DNA of 49,558 nucleotides from JANJTY01 sp038257155. Lineage in GTDB: Bacteria > Pseudomonadota > Gammaproteobacteria > Xanthomonadales > Xanthomonadaceae. A program made the translations under genes and the position numbers. Under the pieces are notes generated by a model. That model saw only the letters and a program-made list of their open reading frames with translations. It ran no database searches and was not told where the DNA came from. Location: the NCBI GenBank assembly GCA_038257155.1, contig JBBSJP010000036.1:1-49558 (forward strand), in the 5' to 3' direction. Positions 24,773 to 34,400 of the stretch are shown here, piece by piece. The stretch's first letter is position 1. Every line of letters begins with the position of its first letter.

Positions 24773-26302
24773 ATGTCAGCCAGTCCCTTACTTCCAATGC
24801 GAGAGCGCATGACCGAATCACTGCTTGAGGTTTCTCTCGCCGCGCACCAGCGCGGTGATTTCGATTCGGCGGAGCGCGGCTATCGAAAACTGGTCTCCGC
24901 GGCAGACGCAGATTCCCGCGCGGCGCGGCGCCTGTTGGGCGTTCTGCTACTGCAGCAAGGTCGAGATGGTGAGGCGGTCATTGAGCTTGATGCCGCACTG
25001 GCATCCGAGCCGACCGATGTCGAGATTCGCACCAATCTGGCCGTCGGCCTGCGCCGTAGCGGGGCACTGGAAGCCGCAGAGAAGCATGCACGACTGGCGG
25101 TGGAATCCGCGCCGGAGCGGCCTGCGAGCTGGAATGCACTGGGACTCAGCCTGCTGGACTCGGGAAAGTTTTCCGAAGCCGCAGCCTTGTTCGAAGAGGC
25201 GCTGACGCGTCACCCGGCAGCCCTGGCATTTCGGGTTCACCTGGGCCAGGCCCAGCTCGGGGCGCGCGACCTTGCGGCGGCAGAGACCGCGTTTCGCGCG
25301 GCGCTGGGTGTTTCGCAGGATATCCCTGAGGCTTGGCGCGGCCTGGGTCGCGTGCATGCGAAGCGCGCCCAGCACGCCGAGGCCATCGGTGCCTATCAGC
25401 GTGCGGCAGCACTGATGGGCCCGGACGCCGAACTGGCGGTGGAGTTCGGTGCGGCCCTGTGTGCCGCCGGATTGCATGCGCAGGGCCAGGCCTTGCTGCG
25501 CGGTGCCGTTGAACAACAGCCAGACAATGCGGAGGCCTGGTACGCCCTGGGTCGCGCTTTGCTGGCGCAGGACAGAACCACTGATGCGGCCGAGGCCTTG
25601 AGCAGGGCCGCAGCGCTGGCTCCTGACGATCCGGTGATCCAGCACCTCTTGAGGGCAGCGCTGGGCGAAGCGCCCGAGCAGGTCGACAGCAGCTATGTGC
25701 GGACCTTGTACGAGGATTTCGCTGACCGCTTTGAAGCGACCCTGGTGGATTCGCTGGGCTACTCGGTGCCCGCAGATCTGGCGCGGATGCTTGTCGAGCA
25801 CTCCGGCCTTCGCCAGGCGCGAACGCTGGATCTTGGCTGTGGTACCGGCCTCATGGCGGCAGCCCTTGCCGACATCGGTGGGCATATTGAAGGCGTGGAC
25901 CTCTCGCCGCGCATGCTTCAGTTGGCCGCCGGCAAACAGATCTATGCGGCCCTGCACGAGGCCGAGATCGTTGAGTTCCTGCGAGGCCAGAGCCCGGAAT
26001 GGGACCTGATCATCGCCGCCGACGTGGTCATCTATGTCGGACAGTTGGCTCCCCTGTTCCAGGCAGCGTTCGCCGCCCTGCGCCCCGGTGGTTGGCTGGC
26101 GCTTTCGGCGGAAGCTGCTCGGGAAAAGGATATCGAGCTGGATCCAGCCACCGCGCGGCATCGCCACGGCGGCGCCTACCTTGAGCGCAGCCTGGGCGAG
26201 GTTGGTTTCCGCAGCGTCAGGCTGCAAGACACCGGCATCCGGCGTGAGCGTGGTCTCGAAACAGCTGGCTATCTGGTCCTGGCGCAGCGACCGGCAGACT
26301 GA
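24773..26302 (+). CDS. TPR-repeat methyltransferase (COG4976-like)
   Basis: A protein of about 509 residues fusing an N-terminal array of about eight tetratricopeptide repeats (roughly 10-300) to a C-terminal class I methyltransferase. The AdoMet motif LDLGCGTGLMAAAL is at about 352, followed by GVDLSPRML and an IIAADVVIYVG acidic stretch. This architecture matches the 'predicted TPR methyltransferase' group; substrates are unknown. Possible ATG starts are 24773, 24797 and 24809. The last has a GAGAG 2-3 nt upstream, too close, so I take the first. Lying 20 nt after two ubiquinone hydroxylases, it is probably in their operon and may act in the same pathway, but this is unproven. Confidence 0.83.
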   Translation: MSASPLLPMRERMTESLLEVSLAAHQRGDFDSAERGYRKLVSAADADSRAARRLLGVLLLQQGRDGEAVIELDAALASEPTDVEIRTNLAVGLRRSGALEAAEKHARLAVESAPERPASWNALGLSLLDSGKFSEAAALFEEALTRHPAALAFRVHLGQAQLGARDLAAAETAFRAALGVSQDIPEAWRGLGRVHAKRAQHAEAIGAYQRAAALMGPDAELAVEFGAALCAAGLHAQGQALLRGAVEQQPDNAEAWYALGRALLAQDRTTDAAEALSRAAALAPDDPVIQHLLRAALGEAPEQVDSSYVRTLYEDFADRFEATLVDSLGYSVPADLARMLVEHSGLRQARTLDLGCGTGLMAAALADIGGHIEGVDLSPRMLQLAAGKQIYAALHEAEIVEFLRGQSPEWDLIIAADVVIYVGQLAPLFQAAFAALRPGGWLALSAEAAREKDIELDPATARHRHGGAYLERSLGEVGFRSVRLQDTGIRRERGLETAGYLVLAQRPAD

Positions 26303-26412
26303 CCCCCGATCCGCAACAAGCCGACCGCGAGCGCAGTACGGTCAGGATCGCGGGTTGCGCTGTGCGCGCTGTCGCTGCGTCGAATCGGCCGCAGCTTGCC
26401 ACGCAACAAAAA

Positions 26413-26438
26413 GCCCGCGACCGTTGCCGGTCGCGGGC
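26413..26438 (-). terminator. Rho-independent terminator of the nuclease gene
   Basis: A perfect 11-bp GC-rich stem (GCCCGCGACCG and its complement) with a 4-nt loop, followed on the minus strand by CTTTTTG. It lies 29 nt after the nuclease stop codon at 26467. It may also stop transcription from the convergent TPR-methyltransferase gene, though the T-tract suits the minus strand. Confidence 0.92.
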
Positions 26439-26466
26439 CTTGCTGTCAGCGGACTTGAAAGTTGGA

Positions 26467-29400
26467 TCAGTTGCTTTCGAAACCGTCCGCAAAGATGCCG
26501 TCCGGTGCCCCAAGGATCGACACGCTGATCATGTCGGCATTGTTGCTGGAGTCAGGGTCGGTATTGTTGGAGCTGACTGCACCTTCGAACGCCAGCGAGT
26601 TGCCGCAGGCGAAGCCGGAAGGCGTGCCCGTCACCACACTCAAGAGGCTTGCATCGGCCGCCAGGCTGGCCAGCGTGCAGCCGAAGTCACCGTTGACATC
26701 CGGCTGTGTGCAGACCATTCCGACTGCGGCCTGCACCGACCAGTCACCGAAGCCCACTGGCACTGATCCCGAGAACGTCAGATCAGTCGCCACCGCTGGC
26801 CCAGCATTCTGCAGGGTGAAGGAGACAGTTACCGGCTCGGCGCAGGACGCCTCGGCGTTGGCAAACAGCGAGACGGAAACGTCGGCTTCAGGCAGGCCTG
26901 CCACGTCAATCGTGTAGCGCTGAGCCGTCGAGGTGTCGCCATCGGAAGCCACGAGATCGATGATGATTCCACTTCCCACGTCTGCCGCCGATGGAATGCC
27001 ACTGAGCGTCGCGCTGCCATCACCGTTGTCGGTGACTGTCATCCAGGCCGGCACGCCGTCATCGCTGATGCTCAATGCGTTGAGGTCTGCATCGGTCACA
27101 TTCACCACAACACTGTAGAAGGCGTGTTCCAGTGCATCCGGCAGCCCCTTGGTAACAAAGATGGGCGCGGCATTGCAGGCCACGCCGATGCCGTCGCCAT
27201 TCTGGTCGGCCTGGTCCGGATTGGCGATCAGGGCGCAGTTGTCGCATGCATCGCCAACGCCATCACTATCGCCATCTGCCTGATCGGGATTGGCCAGCGC
27301 GCTGCAGTTGTCACAGGCGTCGCCAACTCCATCGATGTCCTGGTCCGCCTGGTCGGCATTCGCTATCAGGACACAGTTGTCGCAGAGGTCGCCCACGTTA
27401 TCGGCATCACCATCGCCCTGGTCAGGGTTGGCGATGGCACTGCAGTTGTCGCAAACATCGCCTACAGCGTCGGCATCGCCGTCAGCCTGATCGAAGTTTG
27501 CTACCTGCTCGCAGTTGTCGCAGACATCACCGACCAGGTCAGAGTCAGCATCGTCCTGATTCGAATCGGCATCGATGGGGCAGGCGTCGACCAGATTGCA
27601 AATGCCGTCGCTGTCGCTGTCGGCGCCCGGATTGGCGCTGCAGTCAAGGTCGAAGAAGGCGACAAAACCGTCGTGGTCGGACGATCCGATCGCCGCCTGC
27701 GACCAGGTACCGCCCATGCCGTCAGGACCGGTGCCCGCGTCAAAGCCCGCATCGGAGGCATCCACGTTGGCTCGGCCGTAGGCGAAGTCGGCCAGCAGCG
27801 GCTCAACTGGCTCGGACAGCAGCATGTGGTCGATCACCTGGTTCGCCGCGACCTCGCGGCCGTTGTCGACACCATTGGGGTCGGTGTGGCCCCAGATCGC
27901 CCCGAAGCGCTCAGTGAAGGTGTACGAGTAGACCTCGTCGGGATCCAGCGCCGCCAATACGTCGGTGTGCTTGGTCAGCGGCGGGTCGACGATCTGGATG
28001 GTCGCGCCGCCACCGTCCTCCGCCAGATTGCAGTCGGTCACGGCATTGCTTGGCGCGCACTCGTTCTCTTCGTTCTCATAGGTGCCCGAGATCAGGCCGA
28101 CTGGGTCGGTGAAGCCGTCACTGAACTGGTACGCGTTGAAGTCGCCGACCAGGATCAGCGGCTGCTCGGCGTTGGCCGGATCGGTGCGGTAAGCCTGGAC
28201 TTCCTCGGCAATGGCCCGGGCCTGCAGGAAGCGCTTGGCGTAGACGCGGTCGTTGGCGCCAAAGCTGCGATTATGCGCATTCAACACCGCAAACTGCAGC
28301 GGGCGACCGCCGGCCGTGGTGGCGAACTCGCCGGTCAGCAGCAAGGGCGGACGATCGTGCAGGGCAGTGGTTTCCAAGGGTGGGTCGGACGGGTCGTTCC
28401 ACTGCTGTGTCCCGCGCAACTGCGTAACCCCTGCGTTCTGGATGCGGTCGGTGCGAACCAGGAAGCCTACGTCGATGCCACCCGGATCATTGCCTTCGAG
28501 CAGGAAGGCCTGGTACAGCGGTCCGCCGTCAGACTCGATCCTGACAGCCAGGTCTTCCAGCACTGACAGCTTTTCCACTTCCTGCATGCCGATCACGTCC
28601 GGGCTGCGCAAAACGTCGCGGATGTAGGCACTGACCTTTCCGAGCTTGAGCGGATAGTCGTAGGGCGAGTTCGGATCGACCGAATCATCGATGTCATCGA
28701 AGTCGTTGTCGATGCAGGTGAACGCGATGTCGTAGTCGTTCGGTCCACCGCCCGGCTGGCCGACGTCGTCGGTCATGTCGCACAGGCGCCAGGCATTGAA
28801 CGAGGCCACGGTCAGCTCGTCGGCGTGCTGGCGATCCCGTGCCGGGCGGGGCAGGACATTGTCGGCCGCATCGAACACGAAACGAGGCACGCTGACGGGG
28901 TATTCGCCGCCGGCTGGCCAGAACTCGTAGTCGCCGAATTCGAAGCCGATCACGCCAACACCCGAGAACGGCAGGCCACCGACCAGTTCGGTGTTCGCCG
29001 GCACCGCCAGCAGTCGGTCGGCGTCCATCTCCAGCGTTTCAGGATTGCCATCCCAGGTGCCGGCTGCAGCAGCACCCGCGCCCGGAAGCGCCGGAAACTT
29101 CACGCCCTGCTCGCGATAGGCGCGCGTGCCGTGCGGATTGATTGCAACCTCGCCGAAGAACTGGTTGCCGGTGGTCAACAGACCATCGGGAATGTGCACC
29201 AGCATGCCCTCGAAGCACTCAAAATTGGTGTGCTCGCTCAGCGTGCCAATTGCACCCGGACCGCTGCCCGGGCAGCTCAGCGCGGCCGGATTGTTCGACG
29301 GCGTGCCATTCGGGCCAAGCGCGGCTCCGAACTCGACCGTCGCGGGCATGGCCTGCAGTGTGGCAAGGCGAACAATGCTGTTGTTGCCGTCGCGCAGCAC

Positions 29401-31032
29401 GGTCACCTCAACCTCGGTCAGGCCGAAGTACTCCTTGACGCCGCCCGTGACCTGTACCAGGTCTCCCACGGCGAGGTCTTCGCCCAGGTCCGTCCGCGGC
29501 GGCGTGGTGCTGAAGGTAAAGACGAAGACGCCATCCGAGGTTGCCGGGTTGCCGTCCGAAGCGGCGTCAGCGGTCTGCATCGCAAAGCCATCGGGGCCCA
29601 CTGCCGTCACGACAGACGGCGCGATCTCCACGCGTGTTTTCGCGGTGTTGGCCGTCAGGGTGCAGGGCACCACAAAGGGCGAGCAAGCGCCACTACCCTG
29701 GACTTCCCAGACCTGGTAACGGTCGTCGTTCTGCAGCGTAGCAGTGGCGCTGGTATTGGCCGCCAGAGCGCCGGTCACATCGCTGAGCTGCAGGGTAAAG
29801 GTCTCATTGGCCTCGGCCTGGGTGTCGCCGAGGATGGTGATATCGATCGTCGTGCTTTCCAATCCTGCTGCGATCGAGCCGGCTCCAACTGCCGTGGTGT
29901 AGTCGCTTCCAGCAGTCGCCGAGCCGTCTTGGGTGGTGTAGTTGAAATCAACGCCGCCGACACCTGCTGGTGCGTCCAGCTGGATGGTGAAGGTCAGGGT
30001 GTTGCTTCCGTTGCCTTCCGGCTGCGATACGTCGGCAACGGACAGGGTCGGCTCGGCACTGAAAGTAGTGAAGGAGAAGCTGTAGTCCGCCGCCATCTGG
30101 TCATCGGGATCGACTATATCGTCGTCGGTGACCGCGGTAGCCAGCACCGTCACCGAACAGACCGTGCCTTCCGGCAAATCGGCGTCCGGCGTGATGGTGA
30201 ACACAGTGCCAGGTTCGACGCCAGATGGCGTGGCCGCGATTGGTGAGGCGGCCGGACACTCGAGGGTGAACCAGGGATCGGTAAGGTTGACCGGCTCGCT
30301 GAAGGTAATTTCGATGCTGCTGTTCAGCGCGACGCCGGTAGCGCCGTCGGTCGGGGTGGTGGAGAGGACTTCGGGCGCCGGGTCGACGCTTGCACAGGAA
30401 TTCAGTGCCGAACCGGTGTTGCGCGGATCAGGAGCAGCCGTCGCGAAATCGGCAGCATTGTCATCGCTGTCCGTGCAGCCGCCGCTGGCTCGAAAAGCCG
30501 CAGCAGTCGAAGAGGTAGCCGGGGTCGGGCCCGAACCTTCGAAAAAGGTAGCGCTGCCGTAACCAACCAGATCCAGTATCAAGGCCAGCTGGGCGGGAGA
30601 ACAAGGATTTGGCGTGGCGGTCGACCCGCAGGCCTGCAGCGTTGTCGAATTGAACAGGGCAAGTTTGCCGTTCACGCCCGCTGGGCTCCAGCCACCCGTC
30701 GCATCGGGTGTGATGGGCAGTGGAGCGCCATTCGCGCCGCTTCCCAACCCAAGCAGGAAGTAGGAGCCTGCCGGCAGCATGACGTTGGGCAGGTCAGTCT
30801 TCTGACTGAAATTTCCGGTGCTCGAACCGTACTGTACAGACAGCCCATTCAGTGATGCGGGGCTTGCCCCGCGGTTGAACAGTTCGACGTACTTCTGGCT
30901 GTAAATCGCTCCAGCGTTGCCGCCACCCCCGTACACCTGACTGATGACCACCTGGGCCGAAGCTGCGCCAGAAAAGGCGAGCGAGAGAAGAGCGGCAACC
31001 AGCAGGCGCCGACATGAAGCTGAAAAAAACAT
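26467..31032 (-). CDS. Secreted multidomain ExeM/NucH-type extracellular nuclease
   Basis: A 1521-residue exported protein predicted to digest extracellular DNA. Domains in order: signal peptide (1-26), lamin-tail domain (about 27-215, QVVISQVYGGGGN), Big_5 Ig-like (220-322), Calx-beta (328-437), OB-like nuclease-associated region (440-735), and an endonuclease/exonuclease/phosphatase domain (738-1128). The last carries E818 (IGMQEVE), GDFNA (963-967) and D1119-H1120 (SSDHDGF). Then follow Ca-binding thrombospondin type-3 repeats (1137-1287), a cadherin-like Ig domain, a DUF11 domain and the tail IFADGFESN. The ATG at 31032 gives a clean signal peptide; ATG 31074 or GTG 31077 are less likely. 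It is divergent from a protease with the same tail. Confidence 0.9.
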   Translation of the reverse strand: MFFSASCRRLLVAALLSLAFSGAASAQVVISQVYGGGGNAGAIYSQKYVELFNRGASPASLNGLSVQYGSSTGNFSQKTDLPNVMLPAGSYFLLGLGSGANGAPLPITPDATGGWSPAGVNGKLALFNSTTLQACGSTATPNPCSPAQLALILDLVGYGSATFFEGSGPTPATSSTAAAFRASGGCTDSDDNAADFATAAPDPRNTGSALNSCASVDPAPEVLSTTPTDGATGVALNSSIEITFSEPVNLTDPWFTLECPAASPIAATPSGVEPGTVFTITPDADLPEGTVCSVTVLATAVTDDDIVDPDDQMAADYSFSFTTFSAEPTLSVADVSQPEGNGSNTLTFTIQLDAPAGVGGVDFNYTTQDGSATAGSDYTTAVGAGSIAAGLESTTIDITILGDTQAEANETFTLQLSDVTGALAANTSATATLQNDDRYQVWEVQGSGACSPFVVPCTLTANTAKTRVEIAPSVVTAVGPDGFAMQTADAASDGNPATSDGVFVFTFSTTPPRTDLGEDLAVGDLVQVTGGVKEYFGLTEVEVTVLRDGNNSIVRLATLQAMPATVEFGAALGPNGTPSNNPAALSCPGSGPGAIGTLSEHTNFECFEGMLVHIPDGLLTTGNQFFGEVAINPHGTRAYREQGVKFPALPGAGAAAAGTWDGNPETLEMDADRLLAVPANTELVGGLPFSGVGVIGFEFGDYEFWPAGGEYPVSVPRFVFDAADNVLPRPARDRQHADELTVASFNAWRLCDMTDDVGQPGGGPNDYDIAFTCIDNDFDDIDDSVDPNSPYDYPLKLGKVSAYIRDVLRSPDVIGMQEVEKLSVLEDLAVRIESDGGPLYQAFLLEGNDPGGIDVGFLVRTDRIQNAGVTQLRGTQQWNDPSDPPLETTALHDRPPLLLTGEFATTAGGRPLQFAVLNAHNRSFGANDRVYAKRFLQARAIAEEVQAYRTDPANAEQPLILVGDFNAYQFSDGFTDPVGLISGTYENEENECAPSNAVTDCNLAEDGGGATIQIVDPPLTKHTDVLAALDPDEVYSYTFTERFGAIWGHTDPNGVDNGREVAANQVIDHMLLSEPVEPLLADFAYGRANVDASDAGFDAGTGPDGMGGTWSQAAIGSSDHDGFVAFFDLDCSANPGADSDSDGICNLVDACPIDADSNQDDADSDLVGDVCDNCEQVANFDQADGDADAVGDVCDNCSAIANPDQGDGDADNVGDLCDNCVLIANADQADQDIDGVGDACDNCSALANPDQADGDSDGVGDACDNCALIANPDQADQNGDGIGVACNAAPIFVTKGLPDALEHAFYSVVVNVTDADLNALSISDDGVPAWMTVTDNGDGSATLSGIPSAADVGSGIIIDLVASDGDTSTAQRYTIDVAGLPEADVSVSLFANAEASCAEPVTVSFTLQNAGPAVATDLTFSGSVPVGFGDWSVQAAVGMVCTQPDVNGDFGCTLASLAADASLLSVVTGTPSGFACGNSLAFEGAVSSNNTDPDSSNNADMISVSILGAPDGIFADGFESN
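27172..27624 (-). repeat. Thrombospondin type-3 repeat-coding region
   Basis: Within the nuclease gene, this part encodes six to seven DxDxDGxGDxCDNC units about 22-27 residues apart (residues about 1137-1287). Each unit has Asp-rich calcium-binding loops and a Cys pair. The DNA units (about 66-78 nt) are similar enough to look like tandem repeats, and their number could vary between strains. Confidence 0.9.
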
Positions 31033-31441
31033 GAGGTAACCCCGCAACCTGGAACAAGTGCGGGAGACTAACATCACGACACAACCGTTTCATGACGAGG
31101 CGCAGCACTGAATCTGCGATGTGCATCACGACTTGCGAGATGAGCGACCGCAGCTCAAGCGCTTGGCGACCATTGCTGATCTGGTCGGGAGGTTCGTTCA
31201 GGAAAACGGCGCTCGCCACAACGAGCCTCGCTTTCGGCCATTACCTGCTGAACCTGCGGTAGCCGCCGCTGCATCCACGAAGCATCAGTCCTGGCTGTCC
31301 ACTGTAAAAGGCGCGACGCCTGGGTACTCCGTCCAGCATTTGCTGCCTCACGCAGATGCGGTACCCTTCGCTGTTCAAACAGGCAAGTGCTGCGCGCTAC
31401 CTGAGCCTCCTCACCTGCGTTGATGCGAAGGAATTTTCCCC
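31033..31441. other. 409-bp divergent promoter region between secreted nuclease and protease genes
   Basis: No gene is seen here. The region must contain the promoters for two large secreted proteins read in opposite directions. An AAGGAA ribosome site lies about 9 nt before the protease ATG (31442), and a GGGG lies before the nuclease ATG. I do not see a clear dyad operator or a -35/-10 pair. Confidence 0.5.
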
Positions 31442-34400
31442 ATGAAACTGACCAAACTTGCTCAGGCGCTGGCGATTGCGCCGGCACTCGCGTTTGGCGC
31501 GATGACCTTGCCGGTGGCGATGGCTCAGCCTGAATCCAGCCTGGTGACCCAGGAGGTCCACAGCTACTTCATCTATTTCAATGAACCCGGAGCCCTGAAG
31601 TACACGGGCGGAACGGCCGGGCTTGCGCGCACAGCCAACGAACGCCCTGGCGAGCGCTTCGACGCCAGTCGTGCCGAGGTTTCCGCCTATCGCGCCCATC
31701 TTTCCAGCTTGCGTCAGCAGCGCGTCGCCGACTTCGAGAGAGTCTTGCAGCGCCCGCTTGTAGTCAGCTACGAATTCGACATCTTCAACAATTCAGTGGT
31801 GATCGAAAACCTCACGGCCAGCGAAGCAGCCGCGTTGGCTTCACGGCCAGAAGTGCGTGAAGTGCATGTCGTTGGGACCTATGAACTGCACACCGATCGC
31901 GTGCAGGAATTCATCGATGCGGGTTCGATCTGGGACGGTAGCAGCAGTCCTGGCGGCACCGCCTATCGCGGTCAAGGCATGGTGATAGGTGTAATCGACA
32001 CCGGCCTGAACTCGCAGTTTGCAAGCCACGGATTCTTCAACAATGACGTGACCTGCGGATTCAACGTGGGCAACCCCAAGGTAATTGCCGCCCGCGATTG
32101 CGTCGGCAGTTCCAACTGTACCGGTCCCACCCCCAGCGACAGCCAGGCCCACGGTTCACACACCGCAAGTACCGCCGCTGGAAATACCCATGTGGCGGCC
32201 GATGGCGCACTGGCCGGCACCACGGTCTCTGGCGTGGCCCCATGTGCCAACCTGATCACCTACAAGGCGTGCCCGGGCACGAGTTGCGATGGCGCCGCGC
32301 TGGCCGCCGCCCGGCAGCGGGCCCTGATCGACGGGGTCGATGTGATCAACTACTCGGTATCTGGTGGCACCAACCCTTGGGGGGCGGGTGATTCCGATCG
32401 CGACTTCCTGGAACTGGTCAATGCCGGCACCTTGGTTTTTGCCTCAGCCGGAAATACCAATGCGACGGTCACCAATCCGGTCGCCGCTGTAAACCATCGT
32501 GGTCCGTGGGTGATGTCCGTTGCCAACAGCACGCACGACCGCGTCCTCAGCAATGCCATAAATCTTGATATGGGCGGCCCGCAGGATGTCTACGGGCTCA
32601 GGGGCCAGATGACCATTGCGGCCGATGTAGTGGGTACCGTTGCCGATTCGGCTGCCTTGGGCAATGTGGAAGGCTGCAATCCCGGCTTTGCATCAGGCAG
32701 CATGAGCGGCAGTATCGCGTTGATCAGTCGTGGCACCTGCGGCTTTGCCGAGAAGATCAACAACGCACAGGCTGCAGGCGCCATTGGCGCGATCATCTAC
32801 AACAACGATCCTGCATTGCCCCCCTTCGTGATGGGTGCTACCGCGGGCCTGATGCCGGCGGTGATGTCCTCCAACGCAGGCGGATTGGCGATCCAGGCCC
32901 ATGTAACGACTAACCCCACCAGCCAGGCAACGATTTCCGCTGTTGCCGCGATTGCTGCCGATCCATCGGCAGGCGATATTCTCAATAACAGCAGTTTGCG
33001 CGGCCCGGTTGCTGGCGGCATCGAGGTGACCAAGCCAGACATCACCGGCCCCGGCACCAACATTTTTGCTGCCTTCCATACCAACAGCACCAGCTACGGC
33101 TTCATGACCGGCACTTCGATGTCGAGCCCGCATCTGGCAGGTGCCGGCGCCTTGGTCAAGGGGCTCAGGCCGACCTGGAGTGCGATGGAGATCAAGTCCG
33201 CGCTGCAGTTGACCGCCAAGAAAGAGGGGTTCAAGGATCAGACCCCGTTGACGGGTGCCTGGGATGCCGACGATGTTGGCAACGGACGCGTCGATCTGGG
33301 CAAGGCGGCTCTCTCGGGCCTGGTGATGCACGAAACCTATGCCAATTTCCTCGCAGCCAACGGCAGTCAGGCCAACCAGCGTGCCTTGAACCTGCCTTCG
33401 CTGCGCCACACCAATTGCGCGCCGAGCTGCGTCTTTACGCGAACCGTACGCAACACGTTGGAAACGGCAAGTTCCTGGACAGCAGCCGGGATCGGATTTG
33501 ACGGCAACTTCAGTGTCAACATTGCACCCCCCAGCTTCGATTTCACCGGCGACACCGAAGAAACCCAGACGCTGACGATCACGGTGACGGCAAACGGCGA
33601 CCAGACCCAGGCAATGGTCTTTGGCGAAGTCGAATTGACCGAGGCCACCAACCTGTCCCCTGCCTTGCACATGGCCGTGGCGATTCGCGGCAGCGATGTG
33701 CCGCCACCGCCGCAGATCAATGCCGTGCCCGGGAACATCTCCACGACCGGCGTGTCCGGGGTAGCGGTGCCGGTGCAGGTGCCGCTGAGTATCGAAAACC
33801 TGGGGTTCGAGCCACTTGTCTGGAGTGAGGTCACCGGGCCGATGCTCACCGGCGGCAGCCCCACTGTGGTGTGGAACCAGCCGCAATCCGGCAGCAATGG
33901 CATCGTTTCCTCATTCTCCATTCCGCAGGCTGGTGGAGCCTACACAGCCGGACAGTTTTCTTTGGCAGCTGACACCGGCCTGACTGAAATCAGGGTGTTC
34001 GGCGCAGACTCCACAAACTCCCTGCCGGCGCAGTCCAGCATCACCTGGCAAATCTATCAGGATGTGTCCAATGAACCGGGCGGCAATCCGCAGACGGCTC
34101 CCGCAGCGATCTGGACGTATTCCAGTGCACCAGCTGGCGCTGGCGTCAGTATCACCGGCAGCGGCCAGATCGCACTTAACCTGGTTCTCGCCAATCAGGA
34201 CGTCGACCTGGGTCCGGGCATCTATTGGCTGACCGTATTTCCGACGTACAACAACAGCATCACTGCCCCGGGCTCTGCACGCTGGGCCTGGCTCCAGTCA
34301 AATCCTGTTGGCACCGGTTCAAAGCTGATTGCTCCCAACCTGTTCGGCAATATCACCTCTTGGACGCTCACAGGCGCAGGCGGTCTCAATGCCGGGGTGG

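Noticed and set aside
27172..27624. Regularly spaced repeats resembling a CRISPR array
   Set aside because: Spacing and sequence follow the codons of TSP3 calcium repeats. Unit lengths vary and there are no unique spacers or cas genes.
27124..28566. Long plus-strand open frame antisense to the nuclease gene
   Set aside because: It mirrors the TSP3 and EEP coding region in GC-rich DNA. The minus-strand protein has a signal peptide and clear domains, so the antisense frame is a shadow.
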